A stretch of DNA of 64,000 bases from contig NZ_CANMFD010000009.1 in NCBI RefSeq assembly GCF_947496995.1, positions 1 through 64,000 of the forward strand. Reading direction: 5' to 3'. A model generated the notes under the pieces. The model was not told the DNA's origin, did not search any database, and saw nothing but the letters and a program-made list of their open reading frames with translations. This DNA comes from an uncultured Roseibium sp. GTDB taxonomy: Bacteria > Pseudomonadota > Alphaproteobacteria > Rhizobiales > Stappiaceae. Position numbers and translations under genes: made by a program. Shown in pieces: positions 1 to 7,837 of the stretch. Within the stretch, counting starts at the first letter, position 1; the number at the start of each line of letters is the position of its first letter.

Positions 1-182
1 ATGCCGCGGGCCTTTTCTTCAGGCGCGCCGTCGATCTCGTCATAAGCTTTTGCTGTCGCACCGCCGGTTTCAGCCAGCGTCATGGTGATTGCAGCTGTCA
101 GCGTCGTCTTGCCGTGGTCAACGTGGCCAATCGTGCCAATGTTAACGTGCGGCTTCGTGCGCTCAAATTTTTCTTTCGCCAT
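1..182 (-). CDS. tuf: Elongation factor Tu, N-terminal part (cut by window start)
   Basis: EF-Tu delivers aminoacyl-tRNA to the ribosome as a GTPase. Only the first 60 residues are in the window. They start [20 protein letters not shown] and carry the P-loop GHVDHGKT at about residues 18-25, which is diagnostic of EF-Tu. The ATG is at 182-180. The gene lies downstream of tRNA-Tyr and tRNA-Gly on the same strand, the usual arrangement in alphaproteobacteria, so it is probably co-transcribed from the promoter at 711-739. The 265 bases between tRNA-Gly and the start codon hold no other gene I can recognise. Identity is very secure; the rest of the protein is outside the window. Confidence 0.97.
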   Translation of the reverse strand, partial: MAKEKFERTKPHVNIGTIGHVDHGKTTLTAAITMTLAETGGATAKAYDEIDGAPEEKARG

Positions 183-447
183 CGGCGTCGCTCTCTGTCC
201 ACTACTCGGGTCGGTCGATAAAAGGCTCGAGCGGGACGCGCTCCGGCGCCTTGGACAGATCCGCGAGCGACGAATTGCTTCCCGTAGAACTTCCGGAGCG
301 TCCGATCGCAGGCGATTGGACACTCCGCAACTTTAGGGTCGATCAGCCTGACGCCTTCACGTGAGCCCACATGAAAACAGGCTGATCCGGTCAGGATTTC
401 CGGGCGGAAGAACTTTCCGTTCCGGACACTCCGATCAACACCCATGA

Positions 448-521
448 TGGAGCGGGTGAAGGGAATCGAACCCTCGTCGTCAGCTTGGAAGGCTGCTGCT
501 CTACCATTGAGCTACACCCGC
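448..521 (-). tRNA. tRNA-Gly (anticodon TCC)
   Basis: The minus strand folds as a cloverleaf. The acceptor arms are GCGGGTG and CACCCGC, the D-arm contains TAGCTCAATGGTAGAGC, and the anticodon loop CTTCCAA reads TCC. The T-arm has GGTTCGATTCC, and the 3' end TCCA is encoded. It lies 20 bases downstream of tRNA-Tyr and 265 bases upstream of tuf. Confidence 0.97.
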
Positions 522-541
522 ACAACAAGGAATCAGTACGA

Positions 542-626
542 TGGTGGAGGAGGTTGGATTCGAACCAACGTAGGCATAGCCAACGGATTTACAGTCCGTC
601 CCCTTTAGCCACTCGGGCACTCCTCC
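542..626 (-). tRNA. tRNA-Tyr (anticodon GTA)
   Basis: This is an 85-base class II tRNA with a long variable arm. The acceptor arms are GGAGGAG and CTCCTCC, the anticodon loop CTGTAAA reads GTA, the T-arm has GGTTCGAATCC, and ACCA is encoded at the 3' end. It is the first gene of the tRNA-Tyr - tRNA-Gly - tuf transcript. Confidence 0.97.
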
Positions 627-1026
627 ATCTCGTCCTGCTTCACGCCGAAGCAATCAGGATGGCTTGACCTGAGAACCCGCCCGGATGGGGCGAGCAATCC
701 TGTGGCGCGTGTTATGCAGATGACGACCTGCCCTGTCAACGCCGATTTTGCAAAGAAATGAACAAAATCAGGGAGACGCCCGAAACAGCTGCTTCGCGCG
801 CTGGGGATTGCTCCGGCAACCGACATTCAAAGAGTGCCCCGATCCCGGCAGCCTGTCACCCACCAAGGTTATTTTATTGCGGCCCGGCCGCGTTTTCACC
901 TCCGGCTGTGGACAACCGGCCAGCTTCTTTTTTACAGGTTGAAGCTCGTCCTGAAAACCTGCGGCCACGCGCCTCGGGACGTTTCAGCCTCTTCCCCTTG
1001 CCGCTTTTACCCGCTAGATCTGCGCC
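627..1026. other. Intergenic region between tRNA-Tyr and rlmB
   Basis: This divergent region carries the minus-strand tRNA promoter at 711-739 and must also hold the rlmB promoter. Open frames here have no recognisable protein character. I see no further RNA gene or repeat. Confidence 0.6.
711..739 (-). promoter_or_regulatory. Housekeeping sigma-70-type promoter for tRNA-Tyr/tRNA-Gly/tuf
   Basis: On the minus strand TTGACA (739-734) is followed after exactly 17 bases by CATAAC (716-711). The -35 matches the consensus perfectly and the -10 resembles TATAAT. Transcription would start near 704, about 80 bases before the 5' end of tRNA-Tyr, which fits a processed tRNA precursor. No experimental start is known to me. 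Confidence 0.7.
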
Positions 1027-1863
1027 ATGACGGAAAACAGCAAATCAGCGCGGCCGCGCTCCCGACCAGGTCACGGAGCGGGCGGTTCCAAAGCGGGTCA
1101 TTACAAGAAGGGCGGCGGCAAACCGGCTCCGCGCCGTCCCGGCCTGCCGCCGGAAGGCCCGGTCCTGCTTTATGGCCTGCACACGGTGGAAGCCGCCTTC
1201 GCGAATCCCGACCGCAAGCGGCTGAAACTCTATGCCACCGAAAACGCCCAGCGGCGTCTTGAGGAGCGCGGCGTCACCATAGACGTGCCTGTCGAACCCA
1301 TGATGCCGAAAGCACTCGACCGGATGGTGACAAAGGATGCAGTGCACCAGGGCATGATTCTGGAAGCCGATCCCCTGCCCGCCTATGGCCCGGAGCATCT
1401 GACGGGCGCCCGACTTGTGCTCGCCCTCGACCAGGTCACCGATCCGCACAATGTCGGCGCCATCCTGCGCTCCGCCGTCGCGCTGAGTGCCGACGCGGTG
1501 GTCACCACCGAACGCCATGCCCCTGAAGAAGGCTCCGTCTTGGCCAAATCCGCCTCCGGCGCCCTCGACATGATCAAACATGTGCGCGTGAAGAACATGG
1601 CGCGCTTCATCGCGGAAATGAACGACGAGGGGTTCGGCTGCATCGCCCTCGACAGTGACGGCACCGCCAGCCTGGAGGACACGCCCTTCACCGACAGGAC
1701 CGTGCTGGTGCTCGGCTCGGAGGGAAAAGGCGTGCGTCACGGTGTGCGCGAGGCCTGCGGCCTCACCGCCCGCCTCGACATGCCCGGCGAGATCCGCTCC
1801 CTCAACGTCTCCAACGCCGCCGTGCTGTCATTGTATGTGGCACGGATGAAAATGGGGCTGTGA
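1027..1863 (+). CDS. rlmB: 23S rRNA (guanosine-2'-O)-methyltransferase of the TrmH/SpoU family, RlmB-like
   Basis: A 278-residue SPOUT methyltransferase that probably uses S-adenosylmethionine to 2'-O-methylate a guanosine in 23S rRNA. A basic, disordered N-terminus of about 45 residues precedes the substrate-binding subdomain (LLYGLHTVEAAF, about 48-59). The knotted catalytic domain shows the three SpoU motifs: DQVTDPHNVGAILRSA near 138-153, LVLGSEGKGVR near 235-245, and IRSLNVSNAAVLSLY near 257-271. Length and motifs fit RlmB/TrmH group 3. Whether the target is G2251 exactly, as in Escherichia coli, is inferred from family and from the conserved position beside tRNA-Tyr. The upstream half is rich in Lys/Arg/Gly, common in alphaproteobacterial members. 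Confidence 0.9.
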   Translation: MTENSKSARPRSRPGHGAGGSKAGHYKKGGGKPAPRRPGLPPEGPVLLYGLHTVEAAFANPDRKRLKLYATENAQRRLEERGVTIDVPVEPMMPKALDRMVTKDAVHQGMILEADPLPAYGPEHLTGARLVLALDQVTDPHNVGAILRSAVALSADAVVTTERHAPEEGSVLAKSASGALDMIKHVRVKNMARFIAEMNDEGFGCIALDSDGTASLEDTPFTDRTVLVLGSEGKGVRHGVREACGLTARLDMPGEIRSLNVSNAAVLSLYVARMKMGL

Positions 1864-1909
1864 TCCTGGCTGCCGGTGGCACGCCGTATCTCCGCTTCAA
1901 AGCTGGCGC

Positions 1910-3022
1910 TCAACGCCCCGTCGGCGGTGGTCCCTTGCGGCTTTGTGCCGGTCCGTCATAGGGCGTGAACGTCTTCAGACCGGAGACGTCGAACCCGGAC
2001 GGACAGCCGGAGGCGATATGATCGTAATAGATCGCGCGTCCCCCGAATCTCTGGCTCCTGTCCGCTTCGAAGAACAGCCCGTAGCAAGCCTTGTTGCAAT
2101 AAAACAACGCACCTTCCTGTGCCTCAATCGGCCGCGCGCTGCCATCGTCCTGAAGGATCTGCTCGCCCTGAAGCAAGCCGGTCATCACATGGCAAACGTC
2201 ACTTCCGTGGGAGGTTCGCGAACTGTCGCGGATGGCGAAACGAATCGGCAGGCCGGTGATTTCCTTGCCCGTGCGGTCCACCCGGTGCTCCCAGCTGTCG
2301 CGCGCGAAATTCTGCGGTGTCCCCGACAGACAGTTGAGAACATCCCAGCTCGAGGTCGTTTTCACATTATAGAAATACGCCCCCGACGCATCCTTCATGC
2401 CCCGGCAGCGGTCAAGTTGCGCTTCAACGGAATTGCTTTGATCGAACCAGCCGAGGGCAAGAATCGGAAAACCATCCATGGCGTAGCCGACCGGCTTCTT
2501 GTCGTCCTCCACCCAGGTCGGTCCGAGATCCTCGATCAGGCATTTTGGCGCGATATGATAATGATAGTCGTCTCCCCGACCCGCATGACCGCCGCAGACA
2601 TCCAGCTCCCCGGCTTCTAAAGCGCTCGGGCGCTTTCCCGTCGAACGGTCGGCCGGCCCCTGCGTGCTCGGATCGAAGATCGGCACGCCATTGACCGCCA
2701 CCCCGACCGGCCCCGCATCGGTCGGCGTCGGGCGCGCGGCAAGCTCCGGGTCGAGCAGGATCTCGAATTCGTAATTGTGAACGGCTGGAAATTGCTGGTT
2801 GGTGCCGACAATCCCGCGCATGAGCGGATCTTTCGGCCCAGGCAGACCGTTTGACGAAAACCGTGCCTTGCCGCCGGAACAGGACAGCTTGTCGACCTCC
2901 TGCGTATAACAGCCGGTCTCGCATTTGCAGGATTTGATATCGTGCGCGGCGGCACCTGAAACGACGGAAGACAACAGGACGGCGGCGGCCAGTCCCCGCA
3001 ATACGGTGTCAGAGCAAGCCAT
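1910..3022 (-). CDS. Secreted YHYH-domain protein
   Basis: A 370-residue exported protein. The N-terminus has a signal peptide (LAAAVLLSSVVSGAAAHD) with cleavage likely after AAA at about residue 26. The mature protein is rich in cysteine near its start (CKCETGC) and carries the namesake motif DDYHYHIAPKC in the middle third. A second conserved-looking block near the C-terminus contains FYCNKACYGLFFE. The layout matches the YHYH domain family (Pfam), whose biochemical function is not established as far as I know. The His/Cys clusters would suit metal binding, but that is inference. It stands alone between rlmB, which converges on it, and tRNA-Thr. Confidence 0.75.
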   Translation of the reverse strand: MACSDTVLRGLAAAVLLSSVVSGAAAHDIKSCKCETGCYTQEVDKLSCSGGKARFSSNGLPGPKDPLMRGIVGTNQQFPAVHNYEFEILLDPELAARPTPTDAGPVGVAVNGVPIFDPSTQGPADRSTGKRPSALEAGELDVCGGHAGRGDDYHYHIAPKCLIEDLGPTWVEDDKKPVGYAMDGFPILALGWFDQSNSVEAQLDRCRGMKDASGAYFYNVKTTSSWDVLNCLSGTPQNFARDSWEHRVDRTGKEITGLPIRFAIRDSSRTSHGSDVCHVMTGLLQGEQILQDDGSARPIEAQEGALFYCNKACYGLFFEADRSQRFGGRAIYYDHIASGCPSGFDVSGLKTFTPYDGPAQSRKGPPPTGR

Positions 3023-3232
3023 ACAGAAATCCCCGCTCCCTGGCTGCGTTTCTCGAATTTCACACTATAACCATGGCTCACAGGAGTGAATACCGGCAAG
3101 CCACCCGTATTTTCAGCAGGGACTGTAGAGACCCCGCAATTCCGGTAAGACATTGAATTTTTGTGGCCAGATCAGATATTTTCGTTTTGGGGCATGGACA
3201 AGCGCGGCCAATCTGTTAGAAGCCTCCCCGGC

Positions 3233-3308
3233 GCCGGTATAGCTCAGCTGGTAGAGCACGTGATTTGTAATCTCGGGGTCGCGGGTTCGAATCCTGCTGC
3301 CGGCACCA
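3233..3308 (+). tRNA. tRNA-Thr (anticodon TGT)
   Basis: A 76-base cloverleaf with acceptor arms GCCGGTA and TGCCGGC, D-arm TAGCTCAGCTGGTAGAGC, anticodon loop TTTGTAA reading TGT, T-arm GGGTTCGAATCC and encoded ACCA. It stands alone with no integrase nearby, so I see no sign that it serves as an integration site. Confidence 0.97.
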
Positions 3309-3590
3309 TTTTCCCTCAAATTTCATAGTATAGCGCACCACTTCGAGTGGCACGCAGTTATTCAGCAAATTCGGTTTCCGATAACCCGAATTGTTGCAAT
3401 GCTGCGATGAATCCCAGCACCTGATTTTCAGCATGCCACCGTGTGTGGTTATGAAGACAGATCGACATTGTACGGCAAACGACCAACTTCGCTGAAATGA
3501 GGAAAGCTGACGTCCGCCCGGAAATGATCGACTGTCTGAATGGGGCCGGAAAGAAAACGTGACAGGTCCACAGAACGAGCAGGCCCCGGT

Positions 3591-4526
3591 TCAACCCGGC
3601 TCGACGCTCACGCCTTCCACGTTCATGCCCCGTGCCGTCTGCAGCGCCAGGTCCAGCAGCTTTTCGAAATGATCCGTTCGGGAACTTCCCCGCCGCCACA
3701 CCAGGTAGATGAGGCGCTGCATGGTCATGCCTTCGATCCGTTTCAGGAGAAGATCCGGCTCCTTGCCGAACTCCGAGGCGATATAGGCGGCTGGAAACAA
3801 GGCAAGCCCCATGCCTATGGAGGCCATCTGGCGAAGCGCATCGAGGCTCGTTCCCTCGTAATCCCTGCGAAAGTCTGCACCGGCCGCACGGGCAAGAGCC
3901 TGAACGTCGTCATAGAGGCGAAACCCCTGCCCGAGCGCGAGCAGCTTCTCTCCCTTCAACAAGGAGACCGGCACGACCTCCAATCCGGCGAGCGGATGGG
4001 TCCGCGGCACGGCCAGCAGCACGGTCTCCCGGCACAGCACCCTCGCGTCCCATTGGTCCGACGGCGTGATGTCGGGTGTGAGAATGCAGTCGAAGGTGCC
4101 GGCCGCGAGACCGTCTTCCAGGGAATTCGGCCTGTCTTCCCGAATGTAAAGCTCCAGTCCCGGATAAGCGCTTTTCAGAGCGGGCAGCAGTTGCGGCATG
4201 AAATACGGCCCGAATGTGGGGGACACCCCCAGACGGATCAGTCCGCCGAGATTCGCCTGGCCGGCTTGCGCCGCCGTCACGATTTCGTCCAGATCTTCCA
4301 GGGCCCGCCTTGCCAGCGGCAGCAGCCGTTGGCCCGCCGCAGTCAGACGTATCGCGCCGCTCCCCCGCTCGAGCAAAGCCGATCCGAGCTGATCTTCCAA
4401 CAGCCTGAACTGGGACGACAAGGTCGGTTGCGAGACATTGCAGGAGGCAGCGGCCTGTCCGAAATGCAGCGACCCGGCGAGGGCAACGAAATACTCCAGC
4501 TGGCGCGGAGATGGCCGGAAACGCAT
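3591..4526 (-). CDS. LysR-family regulator, OxyR-like but without the redox cysteines
   Basis: A 311-residue LysR-type transcription factor. The N-terminal winged helix-turn-helix (RQLEYFVALAGSLHFGQAAA and NVSQPTLSSQFRLLED, residues about 8-45) closely resembles OxyR. The effector domain follows with LIRLGVSPTFGPYFMPQLLP and LLAVPRTHPLA. Aligning by eye, the OxyR block GHCLRDQ...FC is GFRLYDD...LA here, so both peroxide-sensing cysteines (199 and 208 in E. coli) are replaced. The protein therefore probably senses something other than disulfide formation. It is divergent from ydcH (4650), and an OxyR-type tetra-element lies 16 bases upstream of its ATG (4542-4579), suggesting autoregulation and control of the divergent genes. 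Confidence 0.85.
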   Translation of the reverse strand: MRFRPSPRQLEYFVALAGSLHFGQAAASCNVSQPTLSSQFRLLEDQLGSALLERGSGAIRLTAAGQRLLPLARRALEDLDEIVTAAQAGQANLGGLIRLGVSPTFGPYFMPQLLPALKSAYPGLELYIREDRPNSLEDGLAAGTFDCILTPDITPSDQWDARVLCRETVLLAVPRTHPLAGLEVVPVSLLKGEKLLALGQGFRLYDDVQALARAAGADFRRDYEGTSLDALRQMASIGMGLALFPAAYIASEFGKEPDLLLKRIEGMTMQRLIYLVWRRGSSRTDHFEKLLDLALQTARGMNVEGVSVEPG

Positions 4527-4541
4527 GTCGAGATCTCAACT

Positions 4542-4579
4542 GATAGTTTTTCTCTATCTGCACAATATAAACAATGTAT
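4542..4579. promoter_or_regulatory. OxyR-type operator in the lysR/ydcH divergent promoter
   Basis: The sequence reads ATAG-N7-CTAT (4543-4557), then seven bases, then ATAT-N7-GTAT (4565-4579). The established OxyR site is four tetramers, ATAG-N7-CTAT-N7-ATAG-N7-CTAT. Spacing is perfect, the first half is exact (extended to GATAG-N7-CTATC) and the second half matches 6 of 8 bases. It sits directly upstream of an OxyR-like gene, which makes autoregulatory binding likely. Confidence 0.65.
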
Positions 4580-4649
4580 TTCACCTATCAACACATGGTC
4601 CCCATATCCGGAGTGTCGGCAAGACGCCGAAGTTGATGAGGAGACAACC

Positions 4650-4835
4650 ATGCACAACCGTTTGAAATCCTTGCGCAGTCAGCACAGCACTCTGGACGGT
4701 CTGATCCGGAGGGAGGAAATGCGTCCCTACCCTGACATGCTGCACATCCGTTCACTGAAAAAATTCAAGCTGCGTCTGCGCGACGAGATCGAGCGGGTCG
4801 AGACGCATTTGCGCCCCCAGAGGCTGGCTTCCTGA
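4650..4835 (+). CDS. YdcH/DUF465 family small protein
   Basis: A 61-residue protein beginning MHNRLKSLRSQHSTLDGLIR. It carries the family signature of an N-terminal helix (LRSQHSTLDGLIRREEMRPYPD) followed by a basic helix (LKKFKLRLRDEIERVE), giving a predicted helical hairpin. The ATG at 4650 follows a clear ribosome-binding site GAGGAG at 4638-4643. A longer upstream frame exists but runs antisense through the LysR gene and has no such site. DUF465 proteins are cytoplasmic and of unknown function. Its divergent position suggests regulation through the operator at 4542-4579. Confidence 0.85.
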   Translation: MHNRLKSLRSQHSTLDGLIRREEMRPYPDMLHIRSLKKFKLRLRDEIERVETHLRPQRLAS

Positions 4836-4890
4836 CGCAGGCAGACACAGCGTCCCCTTTCCTGAAACTTCGAGGAGCTAAGGACCTTTC

Positions 4891-5106
4891 ATGTTCTGGC
4901 CGTTCTTTTTCATTCCGCCTTCGGCGGTTCAGCCGCGAAATCGCACGACAACCCGCCTGCGCGACCTGGATGCGCGCATGACAACGTTCCTGGCGGAGAA
5001 ACAGCAGGCGAGCGACACCAGCCCTCAGGTACTCGACAACATCAAGGCTGCACGGTCGAAGGTTCAGCGCGAACTGGCAGGCGTAGCTGAACACCCCATC
5101 CAGTAG
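4891..5106 (+). CDS. Small hypothetical protein
   Basis: A 71-residue protein starting MFWPFFFIPPSAV, with a short hydrophobic N-terminus too short to be a clear membrane span, followed by a charged helical region (TTRLRDLDARMTTFLAEKQQ). A ribosome-binding site GAGGAGCTAAGG lies at about 4872-4883. It begins 55 bases after the ydcH stop codon and probably belongs to the same transcript. I do not recognise a family. Confidence 0.55.
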   Translation: MFWPFFFIPPSAVQPRNRTTTRLRDLDARMTTFLAEKQQASDTSPQVLDNIKAARSKVQRELAGVAEHPIQ

Positions 5107-5227
5107 AGTCGTGTGTGGTAAGGTTGGTAAGACAGCCCCCTGCGCCGCGCAGTCCGGATCTCGTCGCAGACGTCAAGGCGCAGGGACATACCCGCTTGCA
5201 GGACTTTCATGCGTTCGCCTGAGCCAA

Positions 5228-5974
5228 CTAACTGTCCAAATCCAGTTCTTTGGCCAATTGGTCCTTTTGCAGGTTTATGTCGTTCTCGACGAGGTCCAGG
5301 TCATTGTAGAGATTGGACGATGGAGAAATTGCAGGGAGATAGCGGACGGTGATCTCACCATCGTAAATCATGTGATATTTCGGGTCCCAGAAAACACCGG
5401 AATTCAGAACCACAGGCACAAGCGGATAACCGGTTGCCTTTTGTATGACGGACAGGCCTCTTTCGTATTTCTGGCGGCCGTAAACAGGCGTCCGGGTGCC
5501 TTCCGGAAAAATCGCAACGCTCCGGCCTTCTTCAGCGGACTGTTTGGCCCCCTTGATGATGCTCCGGATGTTCTTGCCCGGCTGGTCCCGCATGACCTTC
5601 ATCATCGGTGAGCGGCGCAAATACCAGCCGAACACCGGAATTTGGTAGAGGCTGTCCTTAGCAATGATGTTCGCATCGGGAAACAGAACCAGGAAAGCTA
5701 CAGTCTCCCAGGCCGACTGGTGATTTGAGACTATGATAAAGGGTTCTTCCGGCAGGTTTTCCTGGCCTTCGACCTTGTAGGTTACCCTGAGGACGTACCG
5801 ACACAGGAACAGAAACCCATGCGCCCAGCGCCTGCTTATCCATCGGATGGTGTCAGGTCGAAGTGTCACGATCGCGTCCCACAGGATGGGCAATGCGAAA
5901 AGCACCGTCCAGGCCGCCAGCAGAACGTTGAAGATCTTTGAGCGGACATATTGCGTCGCAACCGACCGTCTCAT
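5228..5974 (-). CDS. 1-acyl-sn-glycerol-3-phosphate acyltransferase (PlsC family)
   Basis: A 248-residue membrane acyltransferase that would convert lysophosphatidate to phosphatidate in phospholipid synthesis. A hydrophobic N-terminal segment (KIFNVLLAAWTVLFALPILW) is followed by the catalytic motif NHQSAWET, an H-X4-E form of the NHX4D box common in alphaproteobacteria. Motif III is FPEGTRTP, with VPVVLNSG further on. I start at the ATG at 5974 because GGAAAG precedes it at good spacing and the length fits the family. An upstream extension to 6082 lacks a ribosome-binding site. The gene stands alone, divergent from a 600-base non-coding stretch. Confidence 0.85.
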   Translation of the reverse strand: MRRSVATQYVRSKIFNVLLAAWTVLFALPILWDAIVTLRPDTIRWISRRWAHGFLFLCRYVLRVTYKVEGQENLPEEPFIIVSNHQSAWETVAFLVLFPDANIIAKDSLYQIPVFGWYLRRSPMMKVMRDQPGKNIRSIIKGAKQSAEEGRSVAIFPEGTRTPVYGRQKYERGLSVIQKATGYPLVPVVLNSGVFWDPKYHMIYDGEITVRYLPAISPSSNLYNDLDLVENDINLQKDQLAKELDLDS

Positions 5975-6599
5975 GCGCAGCTTTCCGTTATACAGATAGT
6001 GCGCCAGTGAGATTGAGGCGGATCGCGCCGACATTAAGAATTGCAAAGCTTGCCTCGATTGGTGTTTTTGTTGAATAAACAAGCCACTTTTTGAATTCGC
6101 AGATTGAGTTTTGGTCGAATTCCGGTGACGGGCATTGATTGACTTGCCAAGTCGTTGGTACCCTTACTACAGGAAACCGCGCTGAAGGCATAGCTGCCTT
6201 CGTCCGATGTCGTTCAAGATGTCGCAATGCTTCTGTGTCGAGTCATTCCCGAAAGAGTGCGCATCCACGCCATCAACACCGCGAATCCAAGCAATTTAGA
6301 GTGGATCTGTCCAGCCGGGGCAAGCCTCGGCAGGAGCCCGTCGCGCCAGCAAAAAACGAATTTTCAGACGTAAAAGCTCGACACCGGCGCGAAAACCGAT
6401 GCGGTGGATGCCGCGATTGCGCCGGGCCGGACGACGTGCCCTTGCTTCGGAAGGTATCAGGGCGTCGTGGCATTCCCCGGTCCCGGCCACGACCGTCCCG
6501 GGATCTTCAAAAGCCTGTTTCCAACACACATTCGTTGAGCTTCTCCGGCCGTTAGCCGTGAACCGCGCAGGTCAACCCAGCTGACTGGTCAGCGGAAAT
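5975..6599. other. Intergenic stretch with no convincing gene
   Basis: About 600 bases between the acyltransferase start and the 3' end of the small secreted protein. It contains a short perfect palindrome GACTTG-C-CAAGTC near 6141-6153 and several open frames without protein-like character or good ribosome-binding sites. It must include the plsC-like promoter. I see nothing else I can support. Confidence 0.4.
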
Positions 6600-6863
6600 C
6601 TATTCCACGTCGCCCATATATTTTGCCTGATTGATCAGGTCCTGGCATTTGGCTTCGTTCCCGGCACGGTGCTCTTTCGTCGCCTCGTCCAGCAGAACGC
6701 GCATCTTCTCCGCGACGGTCACGTCGATCCCCGACCGCTCGGTGTTGTCTATGGCATTCTCGACCTTGTCGATATCGGCGGCGCAGTCGGCAAGAGCCAC
6801 TGTCGGCACTCCGAATGCAAGGACCGTTGCGAAGAATACAATCGGCATACGTATCATCTGCAT
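6600..6863 (-). CDS. Small secreted protein of unknown function
   Basis: An 87-residue protein with a typical signal peptide (MQMIRMPIVFFATVLAFG, then VPTVALAD with cleavage after ALA). The mature part is about 62 residues, mainly helical and charged, with two cysteines (DCAAD and KCQDL) that could form one disulfide in the periplasm. I chose the ATG at 6863 because AAGGGAAGCAGG precedes it, although an in-frame ATG exists at 6896. It follows cyoD by 51 bases on the same strand and may share its transcript. No family recognised. Confidence 0.6.
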   Translation of the reverse strand: MQMIRMPIVFFATVLAFGVPTVALADCAADIDKVENAIDNTERSGIDVTVAEKMRVLLDEATKEHRAGNEAKCQDLINQAKYMGDVE

Positions 6864-6914
6864 CCTGCTTCCCTTTCCATGCGCAAAAACTGACACAGGC
6901 CTGCGGACGGCCCT

Positions 6915-7220
6915 CTACATCATCCGGTGATGCAGGTCGAACATGATCCACAGGCTTCCGCCGACCATGATGACGATCAGGACGGCTGCGAAACCGAGGA
7001 AGAACAGGTTTTCCGCCGGCGTCGATTTCAGGTCCAGGTGCAGGAAGAAGACGAGGTGCACCAGCACCTGCAGGATGGCTGCGACCGCGATGACCCCGTA
7101 GACGGCCGTGCCTGTCAGCAGACCACCCCAGACAATGCCGAAGGGGATGGCCGTCAGGATGATCGCCAGGACGAAACCGGTGAGATAGGTCGAGACGCTG
7201 CGTTCTGCGGAGTGGTTCAT
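6915..7220 (-). CDS. cyoD: Cytochrome o ubiquinol oxidase subunit IV
   Basis: A 101-residue inner-membrane protein with three predicted transmembrane helices (about 12-34, 40-62 and 73-95). It contains the family hallmark VLVHLVFFLHLDLK between helices 2 and 3. Subunit IV supports assembly of the haem-copper quinol oxidase. It is the last of four cyo genes, 11 bases after cyoC, and ends in a His-Met-rich tail. Confidence 0.93.
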   Translation of the reverse strand: MNHSAERSVSTYLTGFVLAIILTAIPFGIVWGGLLTGTAVYGVIAVAAILQVLVHLVFFLHLDLKSTPAENLFFLGFAAVLIVIMVGGSLWIMFDLHHRMM

Positions 7221-7231
7221 TGTCTTGGCTC

Positions 7232-7837
7232 CTACATGACGCCGGGCAGGTAAACGACCGAGAAGATCCCGATCCAGACGATGTCGAGAAAGTGCCAGAA
7301 GAGGCCGAGCCGTAAAAGCCGCGAGCGCACCGGCGGCGTCAGGCCTTTCAGCGGTATCTGGACGATCATAACCAGGATGCCGAGCGTCCCGAAGGTGACA
7401 TGCAGGCCATGGGTTCCGACCAGCGTGAAGAAAGCGCTCAGGAAGCCGCTGACGTCAGGACCCGCGCCCTTGGCGATCATGCCGTGAAATTCCATCATCT
7501 CCATTGCCAGGAAGCCGACCCCGAGAAGAGCGGTCACCACCAGCCACATGATGACCCGGCCACTGAGCCCCCTTGCCATCGCGATGGTCGCCATGCCGAA
7601 GGTCAGGCTGGAAATGAGCAGAAGCGCGGTTTCCCCCGCCGTGTGACGCAGGTCGAAGACATCCTTCGATGTCGGGCCGGCGGCGGAGTTTTTCGACAGC
7701 ACCACATAGGTCGCGAACAGCAGCGCGAAGATGATGGCGTCGGTCATCAGATAGACCCAGAAGCCGAATTCCCGCGATAGCAGGGACTTTTTCTCTTCCT
7801 CCTCGAGGAGGTCGCTTGCCATGGCCGTGTCAGTCAT
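7232..7837 (-). CDS. cyoC: Cytochrome o ubiquinol oxidase subunit III
   Basis: A 201-residue protein with five predicted transmembrane helices, matching the short (five-helix) subunit III of bo3-type oxidases. Typical segments are FGFWVYLMTDAIIFALLFAT, GTHGLHVTFG and FWHFLDIVWIGIFSVVYLPG. Its ATG shares a base with the cyoB stop codon (TGATG), so translation is coupled. The subunit stabilises the oxidase core in the inner membrane. Confidence 0.95.
   Translation of the reverse strand: MTDTAMASDLLEEEEKKSLLSREFGFWVYLMTDAIIFALLFATYVVLSKNSAAGPTSKDVFDLRHTAGETALLLISSLTFGMATIAMARGLSGRVIMWLVVTALLGVGFLAMEMMEFHGMIAKGAGPDVSGFLSAFFTLVGTHGLHVTFGTLGILVMIVQIPLKGLTPPVRSRLLRLGLFWHFLDIVWIGIFSVVYLPGVM

Noticed and set aside
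3233-3590. tRNA-Thr as an integration site
   Set aside because: No integrase, no repeat of the tRNA 3' end and no change of gene style downstream.
6139-6555. 138-codon plus-strand frame in the 6.1-6.6 kb gap
   Set aside because: Ser/Arg-rich, no ribosome-binding site or family features; likely chance.
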